NCBI RefSeq assembly: GCF_963678635.1
Contig: NC_087066.1
Span: 61,866,054 to 61,930,053, forward strand
Direction: 5' to 3'
Source of the DNA: Symsagittifera roscoffensis
Taxonomy: Eukaryota; Xenacoelomorpha; Acoela; Convolutidae
Length of the DNA stretch: 64,000 bases
Positions 20,032 through 29,697 of this stretch are shown here, in pieces; within the stretch, counting starts at the first letter, position 1, and each line of letters opens with the position of its first letter. The position numbers and the translations under genes are program-made. The notes below the pieces were generated by a model, which was not told the origin of the DNA, searched no databases, and saw only the letters and a list, made by a program, of their open reading frames with translations.

Positions 20032-21168
20032 AAATTCAAAAATCCATCAAAAATTGCTACCCAACAGTCACAGAATCAGTCTTCACCGACATCATCCCAA
20101 GATAATCCAACACCACCTTCAACTACTCAAAATCCTCAAACATCTACACGAATTTCTTTTCAAGACAATCCATACACTTTTGAAGAACGGCACGCTCGTT
20201 TATCTGAACCACTAGAACCAGTTCAACGACAAGCATCCCTAAGTGAACCAACATACAATCTTTACCCAACACTACCACAAGAACTAAGTAGAATACGAAA
20301 CCTTAGTCAAAACCAAAACACAACAGAAATAAATAGACAAATTATACATCCTCGACGAAATAGAAATTTTCAAACTCCCCGAGTTCATTTTGATATACCT
20401 CAATACCCATCACAAACCACTCCAGAAAACACCACTGGTATCACACCAGAAACTCCTACACTTTTTTCACAACGAAGCACTTCAAGTCTACCTTCAGACT
20501 ACTTAGGTTCAACACCAACATCTGAACAAGCACGAGAAAATCCTTTTAACCCCCCAAACCTAACATCACGACTGCCATATTGGACTACACATTCATTTAC
20601 ACAAGGTGAACCAAATTTAGTCAATGACCCCATAGATATTTCTACGGATACAACAACATCCTCATCACTACCAGAAACATTATCACTACCATCAACACCA
20701 TCAATAAGCCAATTTTCACCACCACCCTTTAACTTAAATTTTCCAAATAATCTCGACGCCAGATATCGAGAACAATCATCAATAAATATTCCTTTAAGAC
20801 TAGATTGGAATACATTCACAGCACCTCCACCATTATTTGGACAACATCAAGAAAGTAACCGCCTTCATAACTGGGCACTTAATAGATTACAATATCGCCA
20901 AGATATTCATAACGATATCCGTGATCACAATATTCAAATACTCCAACAAAACAGTTTACAATTAAAGTTTGAAATCACAGTTAAGTTAAATAACATTACC
21001 CAACATCCCTACCCATTAAATCCACCTAACATAACAGCTCAATCACTACCACCACCGTTTATAACTACTGAAGTAATATATAAATACGACAGATACACCA
21101 AAAACACAATTGGTTACATTACATTTTATAACCCATACTCAGGATTATCATACACATGTATATTCTAA
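20032..21168 (+). CDS. ATG-less 378-codon ORF, Pro/Ser/Thr-rich accessory protein
   Basis: An uninterrupted frame from just after TAA (20029-20031) to TAA at 21166-21168, with no in-frame ATG. The first 240 codons are rich in Pro, Ser, Thr and Gln. The C-terminal part looks more globular (e.g. FEITVKLNNIT, TTEVIYKYDRY). It shares the element's A-rich, G-poor codon bias and overlaps the env start by 13 nt. Frameshifting from the 62-aa ORF is blocked, because this frame has a stop at 20029 and that ORF ends at 20024-20026. Expression would need a non-AUG start or splicing; 'tttcttttcaag' ending at 20164 is a plausible acceptor. No family was recognised. Confidence 0.6.
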   Translation, partial: KFKNPSKIATQQSQNQSSPTSSQDNPTPPSTTQNPQTSTRISFQDNPYTFEERHARLSEPLEPVQRQASLSEPTYNLYPTLPQELSRIRNLSQNQNTTEINRQIIHPRRNRNFQTPRVHFDIPQYPSQTTPENTTGITPETPTLFSQRSTSSLPSDYLGSTPTSEQARENPFNPPNLTSRLPYWTTHSFTQGEPNLVNDPIDISTDTTTSSSLPETLSLPSTPSISQFSPPPFNLNFPNNLDARYREQSSINIPLRLDWNTFTAPPPLFGQHQESNRLHNWALNRLQYRQDIHNDIRDHNIQILQQNSLQLKFEITVKLNNITQHPYPLNPPNITAQSLPPPFITTEVIYKYDRYTKNTIGYITFYNPYSGLSYTCIF

Positions 21169-21497
21169 AATTATTAATTTTTCTCCAACTCCCTTTTCTA
21201 GTAACCTCAAATCAAAACATAAACCCTTCCCCTCGCACAGGACCACAAGATTTATTAGTAACACATTACGATTGCGAAGAAAATGAACAAAAAACACTAC
21301 ACAAATATGCAATAAATCAAGTATCACAATGTGAAACAGAACCACAAGCTATAGAAACCACAGATATAATAGCAACACTCTATTCCAAAGCCCGAGCAAC
21401 AACAGTTACAGGTTATAAATTCACAGCGACATTTTCCGAAAAGAAAGTACATTGTTCACAAGTCTCGAACGGAAACAAAAACCGACTTGACCATTAA
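21156..21497 (+). CDS. Env-like glycoprotein, N-terminal part up to a stop codon
   Basis: 113 codons from ATG to TAA at 21495-21497. The first 20 residues form a signal peptide (Lys, then LLIFLQLPFLV), and a cysteine-containing ectodomain begins after it. The same frame stays open beyond the stop all the way to 23765, so this is the N-terminus of one envelope protein cut by a single nonsense codon. Position after pol and before a C-terminal membrane anchor fits env of errantivirus-like elements. The overlap with the preceding ORF and an AG at 21141-21142 suggest expression from a spliced or recoded mRNA. The viral glycoprotein family was not identified. Confidence 0.65.
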   Translation: MYILKLLIFLQLPFLVTSNQNINPSPRTGPQDLLVTHYDCEENEQKTLHKYAINQVSQCETEPQAIETTDIIATLYSKARATTVTGYKFTATFSEKKVHCSQVSNGNKNRLDH

Positions 21498-21818
21498 TCA
21501 TTCTATCAAAGTAATATAGAACGTCTTTTACATCTCAATCCCGACGATTGTAAAAATGAATTACTTAGACTAAACATCACACGAAATAAAAACTCCCAAA
21601 GAAAATTAGTTAATTTTCAAGTTTTTTCAGACTCTGTACATCAATCACAACTTGAAAGACACCAAGGACATATAAAACTAGACGAAAAATACCCGTATAA
21701 CGGCGCACACGGACGATTAACCTATGACCTACATGATAAACATTGGATACCACACATTGGTATAAATAACCCATCAAACTGCAAAGCAGACACGAAAAAT
21801 AAAGGATACCAAGAAATA

Positions 21819-23765
21819 ATGTTTTTCGATTGGAAAATACAACTCGAAAAAATACAACTCACACGAGATTTATCTGATAATACAATGATCTATCAAGGAA
21901 TCCGACTACCTTGTAAAAATGATCAAGGATATTGCGACCCTACAACGAGAACACAAGCAACAATTGTTTGGTTCCCCGAAGATACATGTACAACATTTCA
22001 AGTAGCAAAAATACACGCTCGTATGATAAAATTTCACGAAAAATATTTTATACAATCAATTCCATATGAACAAGTCCATCCATCACGCAAACTAAGTTCC
22101 GATTTTAGAAACATAGACAATATAGAAAATAAATTGACACGTTTTCAAATATATCAAGAAACAGAACTTGCATGTAAATACAGGAATCCACTTCACAGAA
22201 CACAATACTCTGAAATATTAGTTGAATACGAAAAAGGATTCGACATGACCACTGGAAAAGTAAAAATCGACCCATATGCCACAGGTCATCCTCTAAACGA
22301 AGGAACATCCTATATACCAGTTAATTTTGAAAAAAGTAACGGACAACCTGGTGGACATCTAAAACCTTATGACACCAGAAGCACACGCTTACAAGAATTA
22401 TCACTAATGAATACTACATATTTCGGTAATATCCACTATGATATTCATTTGGATATGAAACTAGACTATACAATTAGCCGCATTTTTCAAGAAATGTCAC
22501 TCTCCGAATTAGAAACACTACACCAACTATGCGAATTAGAACGAACACAAATATTACAATCACTTGCACTAGCAGTATTAAAAATACCCTACGCAGGATA
22601 CTTATTATCAGGAAATAGATCAAATTTTTTAGACTATGAAGGAAACATCTTATGGTTTTATACTTGTACCAAAAAAGTATCACCACTATACGTTTTTGAA
22701 GATAAACGATGTTATAAAAGAATCCCTATCTTTTATAAGAATAAAGTACATTTCGTGGATACACTTTCACGAAGAACCTATTTCTGGGATACCGCAGTTC
22801 CATGTGGATCAGAAAATAGCCACAATGTAGTACAACTAAACCCTGATGAAAATAAATATTATCTTCTCACTCCATATCCCACATTAATGCAATCACTCAA
22901 AAAATTTTCACCAGAAAGCATTCGCGCTATTGCTCGAAACCCAAATATAGACTTACAATCAATAGGAATCTATTCAAAATCAGATATTCAACATCACATT
23001 AGAACACAACAATTCCAAGAATTATTAACACAAATGGACACTATACAAAGACAATCAATAGACCAAAATTTACGCAAACTTGCAGAAACCGCAGGATTTG
23101 CCGATATCTACACCCAAGACTATAGCGGATATTTTAAGGACATTAAAGATTACATATATCTAAACGGTGAAAAATACCGTCCCCAAGATATATCACCAAT
23201 TAACATTTTTAGCTTTGTTACACTCAAAAATGAGATCCTCGATTTTCTAGGATGGCCCTACTACATCTTAGAAAAATTGACTATTTTATACGCAATGTTT
23301 AACTTTATTGGATTTCTTTTCTCACTTTTAAAAGGAATCTACAACACATGTGCTATACACACACAAGTAAACAGACAAGCAAGTGTAGCACGCATACTAT
23401 TTGCAGGATTTTTTGGAATCTTTTCTACATCTATAAACAAAATTCTTTTAGACGCACAAATAAAAGAATATAACACAAAAATAACAACACGACAAAATAC
23501 ATACGACGAAGAACATAACAATGTCGACACACAGCCAACGGCACCACAATTACCACCCCTACCAAATAACCATCCACTATCCCTAGTCCCACGAAATTTT
23601 CGAAATTTAGCAATCACACATAATCCAAATTTTCGACTCAATACATCACAAAGTCCCGTCCAACATATAATGACACACCAGTCACAAGATGATAATACTT
23701 ATGAACAAATTATTGAACAACCCCATACCACCGCTTTTCAGTCTCAAAATAATCATTTTTTTTAG
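21819..23765 (+). CDS. Env-like glycoprotein, C-terminal part with transmembrane anchor
   Basis: 648 aa from the first ATG after the break; the frame is open from 21498. The ectodomain is long and rich in Cys, Tyr and His. A membrane segment lies near residues 487-508 (LTILYAMFNFIGFLFSLL), with a second hydrophobic stretch near 523-541 (ARILFAGFFGIFSTSI). A Pro/Gln-rich tail of about 100 residues follows. This is the layout of a type I viral envelope protein with a cytoplasmic tail. The in-frame stop at 21495-21497 separates it from its signal peptide, so this copy probably makes no full-length envelope unless the stop is read through or is a sequencing error. The next ORF begins 6 nt downstream. 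Confidence 0.7.
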   Translation: MFFDWKIQLEKIQLTRDLSDNTMIYQGIRLPCKNDQGYCDPTTRTQATIVWFPEDTCTTFQVAKIHARMIKFHEKYFIQSIPYEQVHPSRKLSSDFRNIDNIENKLTRFQIYQETELACKYRNPLHRTQYSEILVEYEKGFDMTTGKVKIDPYATGHPLNEGTSYIPVNFEKSNGQPGGHLKPYDTRSTRLQELSLMNTTYFGNIHYDIHLDMKLDYTISRIFQEMSLSELETLHQLCELERTQILQSLALAVLKIPYAGYLLSGNRSNFLDYEGNILWFYTCTKKVSPLYVFEDKRCYKRIPIFYKNKVHFVDTLSRRTYFWDTAVPCGSENSHNVVQLNPDENKYYLLTPYPTLMQSLKKFSPESIRAIARNPNIDLQSIGIYSKSDIQHHIRTQQFQELLTQMDTIQRQSIDQNLRKLAETAGFADIYTQDYSGYFKDIKDYIYLNGEKYRPQDISPINIFSFVTLKNEILDFLGWPYYILEKLTILYAMFNFIGFLFSLLKGIYNTCAIHTQVNRQASVARILFAGFFGIFSTSINKILLDAQIKEYNTKITTRQNTYDEEHNNVDTQPTAPQLPPLPNNHPLSLVPRNFRNLAITHNPNFRLNTSQSPVQHIMTHQSQDDNTYEQIIEQPHTTAFQSQNNHFF

Positions 23766-23771
23766 CCCACG

Positions 23772-25571
23772 ATGAGCCGCCAACTTGGATCACTACACCG
23801 ATCAAATTCCCACCCAACCAATCTTACCTCCCCAATCCCAATAATACCACTTTTTGCTTTTCCGCCACCCGATTTTCCATCTAGCAATGTAACATCAGGC
23901 ATGAATTCCGACACTAACTCACATATTTCAGTTTTATACTCCATCTCACAGCTAAATAACCCGAATATTGAAACCCCCGATGAATTTGCCGACTCAGAAC
24001 CATCCCCATCCAATAATTTTCATAACCCTTCTAATTTTTCTCAACCTCCTTTTCAACCCATATTGTCCAATAACCCTGACCCAATCACTCCGACACCCTC
24101 TTATGCTTCCCAAGTTACCCCAACCTACTCCTCATACCAATCTGACCAATCATCTCATTCTCCAGACACCCCCCGAATCTCCCCAGAGCTAGATAATTTT
24201 ATTACCCTCCAACAGCAACCCTACCACCTTAACACCCCGACCATAAACCAAATCTCCTCCACTACAATTTCATCCAATCCCCCTACACCCTCTTCAAATT
24301 ATACTGAATCATTAACACCATCATCCACATCCACTATATCTTCACTAAACACTAATAGAGCTTACCGCACTTTTAAAAGAAAATTCCCCAACCATCCTTT
24401 CCCAGCAAAACCAGGAACAGCCCGTGAATACATCAACCACCCCCAGCATACTAACACTAAAGAATTTTTAGCTATCACCTTACCCTCGTTTCCACAATAC
24501 ACTTTAAACACCCCTCACGACGCTAACGAAACACGCAACTTTGTAGATGAATACGTTTTAATGCCCACTCTCTCTTGGACCTCATACTATCATTTCACTA
24601 ACCCTCTTTGCTTACCATTATCTAACACTCACATCGATATAGAGCGAAATACGGACATGCTATATCGACTCACTACACCACTAACACCTAGACAATTTAC
24701 TTACGTTGGATATAAAAAATCACTAAAAATACACACTGCACCTAGAGCTAATGAATATACACTAGAATACTACGATCACAACATCATTAGAGCTAACCAA
24801 GATCAATTCTTAGACGACGATCGCTTCGCTAATCCACAAATCACCGAGAAATTTTTCATCAAGACACCATATATATTTACACTAAACATCTTCGACCGCA
24901 AGTTTGATCACATTATTTCAGAAGCACTAACAGACACACAAGCATACGAAAGTTTTAAAGAACGCTTCCAAATATTTTCACTAACCTTTCATTTCCTTGC
25001 ACCACACGAAAGAGATTTACACTGCTCACACGATATTATGTTGCGCACTAAACAAACACATACATACAGTTACTATCGTTTCATCCAAAATCACTTTGAC
25101 CTCCACACACCCTCTAGACAACCACACCATCGTTTCCAATTCATCAATTCAAAATACACTTCACCATATTTCCTAAATTTCACATATTGTATTAAAGACA
25201 CTAACCTCCATGGTATTCTTCGTAATTATGACCCCATAACCCAAATGTACATCTTCTGTCCCATCACCAAGACCTTCAACGCCGAAGAATCCCGACCCTT
25301 CCTTATCCCGCACGAGTTTGTACAACCTATAGAAATCCCAATTTTAGAATTCATCCACAACACTAAATTTAACCACAAATTATATAACTTAACCCAAAAC
25401 ACACCTTATGAGTTTGCAGTAGGCACTGAAGAACTAACCACTATTAAGGCACTTCAATTGCTTTGGCCACTGCTTCAAACTAAAAATATCATCCGCATCT
25501 TAGCTAAACTACTAACAACTTCAGAACTAATTCACGACATCTTCCCCCACGGTTTTTTCCCCGACGACTAA
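23772..25571 (+). CDS. 599-aa orphan ORF downstream of env
   Basis: I do not recognise this protein. Residues 1-200 are low-complexity and rich in Pro, Ser, Thr and Asn (SNPPTPSSNYTESLTPSSTS). Residues about 200-599 look globular, with aromatic-rich segments such as LSWTSYYHFTNPLCLPLSN and YRFIQNHFDLH. There is no signal peptide or clear membrane helix. It starts 6 nt after the env stop and is fully open. It is C-richer than gag-pol but shares the lack of G. A Pro/Ser/Thr-rich half followed by a globular half recalls the ATG-less ORF at 20032, although I see no aligned sequence. A regulatory or structural accessory role is possible, not shown. A strong 5' splice site sits directly after its stop. 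Confidence 0.75.
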   Translation: MSRQLGSLHRSNSHPTNLTSPIPIIPLFAFPPPDFPSSNVTSGMNSDTNSHISVLYSISQLNNPNIETPDEFADSEPSPSNNFHNPSNFSQPPFQPILSNNPDPITPTPSYASQVTPTYSSYQSDQSSHSPDTPRISPELDNFITLQQQPYHLNTPTINQISSTTISSNPPTPSSNYTESLTPSSTSTISSLNTNRAYRTFKRKFPNHPFPAKPGTAREYINHPQHTNTKEFLAITLPSFPQYTLNTPHDANETRNFVDEYVLMPTLSWTSYYHFTNPLCLPLSNTHIDIERNTDMLYRLTTPLTPRQFTYVGYKKSLKIHTAPRANEYTLEYYDHNIIRANQDQFLDDDRFANPQITEKFFIKTPYIFTLNIFDRKFDHIISEALTDTQAYESFKERFQIFSLTFHFLAPHERDLHCSHDIMLRTKQTHTYSYYRFIQNHFDLHTPSRQPHHRFQFINSKYTSPYFLNFTYCIKDTNLHGILRNYDPITQMYIFCPITKTFNAEESRPFLIPHEFVQPIEIPILEFIHNTKFNHKLYNLTQNTPYEFAVGTEELTTIKALQLLWPLLQTKNIIRILAKLLTTSELIHDIFPHGFFPDD

Positions 25572-25574
25572 CAG

Positions 25575-25652
25575 GTAAGTATGAATTAAGTAAATATTAC
25601 TAATTAATTACAGTATTAAAAACTCACCATTCTTTATTCATGTTTTCTTTAG
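25575..25652 (+). promoter_or_regulatory. Candidate short intron after the last ORF
   Basis: The donor CAG/GTAAGT (consensus) follows the stop codon of the 599-aa ORF. A TACTAAT branch-like motif lies near 25600, and TTTTCTTTAG closes the 78-nt interval. Such a site in an LTR element implies alternative splicing, because the genomic RNA must keep it. Confidence 0.5.
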
Positions 25653-26425
25653 ATTTTTAGCCTTCATCCTAGATCATCTGAAAAATTCACAAAAGAAAAA
25701 TAAAAAATAGCAAACTTCTTCAAAACTGTTTAAGACCCTATTAAACTTTTGCACCAACAATTAAATAAATATAATACCAATGCAGTAAATTAATTTATAA
25801 AATTTCCCCCCAAAAGCAGTAAATCTACATATGATGAAAATTTGTATCTTAAAATTCCCCCATAACTAGCAGTAAATTTCTAAATTCTATGTAGTAAATT
25901 AATAAAATGCAATTGCAGTACTAACCTTTTGATATTTTCATTCATTCGCACAGAAATTCTATCCACACTCGCACAGCTCGCCCACGAAGAATTGTTTAAA
26001 ATAATGAATTTCAGTTTCAAGTTTTCACACTCAACAACTCTAACATACAATAACATGTTTCAAACTTTCCTTTAACCCGGTTGGAAAGGAATCATATACT
26101 AAACAAAACTAACCAACGCAGCTTACTAAATACCACAAATCATAGAATAACAGCATGACTTAGAAAAGGAAACCAACGGTACCCAAACCGGATTAACCCA
26201 GTTTAAAACTGGATAATTTATTCTTTTGAAGACTATTACAAAGTCTTAGAAAGAAATAATAAAACACAAAAAAGTCGAAAGACAAACCCATACCACAAAC
26301 AATTTGCTTTTTGGAAAAAGTACATAACCAACAAGACATAAGTAAAACCACAACAAACCCAACATAAAACGTTGTCACATAACAGGACCCCTCACAAACA
26401 CCGCATGAAATCATACTCCCACTCC

Positions 26426-26570
26426 TGGCCTAACCCACCAGGAAAGGACGTCCTGAGCATGCTCTATAGCCGGCCTAACCCACCGCGCTACATCCACGCT
26501 TTGTGACCACACCTTTATTTTTAATAAGAGCTACTCAAGGGTGAGTAACTCTTCAAAATAACCGAACTAA
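26426..26570 (+). promoter_or_regulatory. Conserved palindromic RNA/DNA block in the 3' UTR
   Basis: Two perfect 10-bp palindromes abut: AGGACGTCCT (26445-26454) and GAGCATGCTC (26455-26464), followed by TATAGCCGGCC. Downstream, GAGCTACTC and GAGTAACTC can pair across a short loop. The same block survives at 41395-41520, 59255-59370 and 60547-60662 in deleted relatives that kept little else, which suggests a cis-acting role such as RNA export, packaging or 3'-end formation. Confidence 0.6.
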
Positions 26571-27131
26571 AACAAAAAGCTTTTGTGAAAACAACTAACT
26601 AAAATCATTATAAAAAAATATTAAACTAATAAAAGTTTTATAAAATGTAAAATCACATGATGCAATATATAGATCAGAATACAACACCAAGGACGAACAT
26701 CAAAAGACAAGACGACCTCACTACACTCGAGAGAGAATGACCAACTACAATCGATATGCCGCTCACAATCACAACTCAAAGGATTTAGAGTACGACTTGA
26801 CTTCGCAGAAAAGGACTTCATTGAACTAGACCAATGACCACCTCGATGTTCAAGTATACGTACAGATCCGAGTAACCAGGCATCCCCTCCACGCACAATC
26901 TCCACGCCATTCCCAAACTAGATCATACACAAAAGAAGTTCTCCACGCAGAACAGAAAAACCTGACATAGCCAACCATTCTGGAATCAGAATTGACTTTG
27001 TTGCAGAGACTCAGTCGTTGTCACAAGAAGAAGCGAAAGAAAATTATGATGTTCGCCAAATACCAACGTCCATCATCCACCCTTGAATTACAGAAGAACT
27101 GTTCTAAAAAACTCTGTAAAACCCGGATGGG

Positions 27132-27539
27132 TGGAACCTGATCTAAACTATATTTTATGATTGGATAAATTAAATGTTTTACCAATGTAAAGTATTTAAT
27201 ATTAACCAATCATGATCCATCTAACTAACAACCCACTTATTTGTAAGTGCTGAAGTTACTTGTAATTTCAGCACCAGAGAGATTTGAATTTAACTTAGAA
27301 ATTAGTTGGACTCTCCCGAGCACTTCAGCAGCCGCAATAAACCAGTATACCCTAGATCTATTGAGCCTAGCAGAGACTAGTTAAACAACCTGAGACTAGA
27401 TAGTATAAGAGTAAGATTAGGATCGGTATTAGACTAAGAAGTTGCACGAATCTATCCGGCCGAAAATAAGATAGCGTGACGAGCAGACGGTGTACCCTAT
27501 CCGAAATTACTCTATGAGTTACACTTCGGTCCTAACTCA
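27132..27539 (+). repeat. 3' LTR
   Basis: 408 bp, no difference from the 5' LTR by eye. AATAAA is at 27336-27341. The right flank continues family R with AATA at 27540-27543 as the target duplication. Confidence 0.95.
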
Positions 27540-27573
27540 AATATTCCGTTACTTTCGTATCAAAAGTCGGAAC
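27540..27573 (+). repeat. Family R copy, right end after the insertion
   Basis: Reads AATATTCCGTTACTTTCG and the terminal hairpin arm, ending GGAACA. Completes the copy that begins at 8511. Confidence 0.8.
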
Positions 27574-28439
27574 ATAAATAAATAAATTCATCTTTGAGCT
27601 CAACGTTGATATATTTGAGATGGAAAAACAGTTCCATACGAAATGGTTCATAAAAGTTGGTGTGAGAAAAAATAACCCGGCGTATTTATTCCGTTATTTT
27701 TTCGGAAATCAGAACTGAAATATTTTATTTGAAACGCTCTCCGAATATCAATTGTTTTGAAGGCCATTGAATGAAACATTTTGGTGAGCTGGTAATTGTT
27801 CCGGTTCTACTGAACAATCTGCCCCCCCTTTTTTTCAGTAGAGGGGTTGGAGAGAAGTTATTAAGAAGATTAAGTTGTCGAACTTTTGACCAATCAGAAT
27901 GCAGCAAAATTAGAATTCTCATTACAAAGCTCTAGTGCTAATTTACTGTATTTGTTCATAGGGATGGAGATTCTTCGGCAGATACCATAGGCGGGAGATA
28001 TTTTTAAGTAGATCCATTGTTCCAAATTTTTCAAAAAAAATTCTGACAACAAATGCATTGACGCACTTCAGCCTTTACACTGGTAGTTTCATGAACCTTT
28101 AAGTATAGCAGTAGATATGGTCGCTTTTATAAGTATATATGCTCTGACATTATTAGAAAAACTGCAGTTGTAGTTATAGAATGAATTTAAAATTGTTGTC
28201 AACACATAATAATATTTTGTTTTTCAAAAATAGTAAGAAAACTTATTTTAACAATTAAAAAAAATGACATATGTTTTTCTACTGAAACAATTAACCCAAC
28301 TTTAAGCCTGCAACAACATGGCGTTTGCAAAACTTCATGGGCAAAATTTTGTTTTGAGCAGCTGAGTTTCGAAAAACATTTTCATCTATGTCGATTTTTG
28401 CTCTGCAACTTTGAACATTTTTGCATGGTTCTACATATT
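27574..28439. other. Intron 3 sequence right of the retroelement
   Basis: AT-rich with no supported gene or recognisable domain. A CT-rich/G-rich patch near 27822-27850 contains nothing identifiable. Confidence 0.5.
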
Positions 28440-28815
28440 TTTGAAGGTTGAGTTAAAACTTACCTAGCACAGTGGTAAGGCGTTCACTTTGAAACGTCAG
28501 ATCGTGTATTCGATCCCATACCTTGGCAATGATAGTGTGTGAGGACAAGCTCTCACTTGACCTCCAGCTTCAGGTCTACCACAACCTGACCAAATTTGGC
28601 TGCAATAGTGGTACCACGTAAAAGTTCTAGACACAAAAAAAACAACCTTGAGTCGCAAAAACCAGCTTCGCTCAGCAAAATAACACTGTCTGGAATGTGG
28701 GGAGATAAGGCAAATAAGGCAAATGGACTATCCTCGACAGGACTATTAAGGTCTACTGATAGCTCCTCTGCGATTTGCAGGAACTACAAGTATTATTAAT
28801 TATTATTATTAAAAC
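28440..28815 (+). mobile_element. tRNA-derived SINE
   Basis: A box TAGCACAGTGG (28464-28474) and B box GTATTCGATCC (28505-28515) have tRNA-like spacing. A tRNA-unrelated body follows, and the element ends in an ATT-rich tail (about 28789-28812). The head no longer forms a full cloverleaf, so it is not a functional tRNA gene. Confidence 0.6.
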
Positions 28816-29697
28816 AGCTTACCTTATTTGTATTTCCAGGAGTTTTTAGCCTCAACTTCACACTCAAATCAAAGTTTGAACATCCAACAAATCAAATTGA
28901 CATCCAACAAATTGACATCAAATTTTTTGAAATAAACTAATCAATTTCAATTTTGTTTTCAAAACCTTCCGATGTTTATTGCAAGTAAAAGGTAATTTTT
29001 TTTTGGCTTCACCCACTTATTGGATTGATTAACTTTGTGTTTGAGACGGACAAACCGCTTGTAATACCTTTTGAAAAAAAAACTGCTTTTTTGCACACAT
29101 AACAGAATCAAAAAATGCCAGAAAGGTGGTTTTAATGCCCCATACTTTCATTAAACATGATGTCAAGTCTTACAACAGTTTTTTCAAACTCAGTGATTTC
29201 AATCATTCAGCCTCATAGAAAACTACATAAGAACTTTTAGGCTATAAATTCGAAATCTATCTGGTTAAAAAAACACCCACTCACACTTTTTGTCACGTAA
29301 AGTCAAAAACTGAAAAAAAAACATCTTTGTATCAGACCTTAATTGTTTTTTAGTCAAAGCAATAGTCATAACGAAAAATATACAAAGTTTGCTTTTTTGT
29401 ATGACTGGGGTTTGAAGATTTTTGTGACATTTTCATAATAGTATTATTTTGAGCTAAAAAGCTGAAATGATATTTCCTATAGTTTTTTTGATTGAATTGT
29501 AAAGCACTGAAGTTGGCCGTTTTGGGATAATTAAGGCGCGATACGCTTCATGCTTTTAACCAATTAGCGAGGAAACAATCTAGATCAGATGTCAAAACAA
29601 CTATTTTGTGGAGTGCCGTTGAATCCAATATTTGTCTTTGTAAGAAAATATCACATTGAAAATTACATTGCTCGTAGAGAGAATTTTAAAACAAAAC
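28816..29697. other. Intron 3, unassigned
   Basis: AT-rich; only short direct repeats such as 'catccaacaaat' (about 28880-28915) are visible. Confidence 0.5.

Larger units (their letters stand above)
25572..27131 (+). other. 3' untranslated region of the element
   Basis: 1.56 kb with no supported ORF. It includes a candidate 78-nt intron (25575-25652), several GCAGTAAAT motifs (25780-25930) and a conserved palindromic block (26426-26570). A purine tract 'aagaagaagcgaaagaaaa' lies at about 27027-27045. The sequence just before the 3' LTR (CCCGGATGGG) is a weak polypurine tract. Confidence 0.7.
8687..27539 (+). mobile_element. Giant env-bearing Ty3/gypsy LTR retroelement
   Basis: 18,853 bp from TG at 8687 to CA at 27539. 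The 408-bp terminal repeats look identical by eye, so the insertion is recent. Internal order: PBS, long leader, ORF0, gag-pol, two small hydrophobic ORFs, an ATG-less ORF, an env-like frame, a 599-aa orphan ORF and a 3' UTR. PR-RT-RNaseH-INT order with a GPY module after integrase is the Metaviridae (Ty3/gypsy) arrangement. Env-bearing relatives in animals (errantivirus-like elements) are usually well under half this length. The coding strand is conspicuously A-rich and G-poor, unlike the flanks. The element lies in sense orientation inside receptor intron 3. Gag-pol is intact; the env frame carries one stop. Confidence 0.95.
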
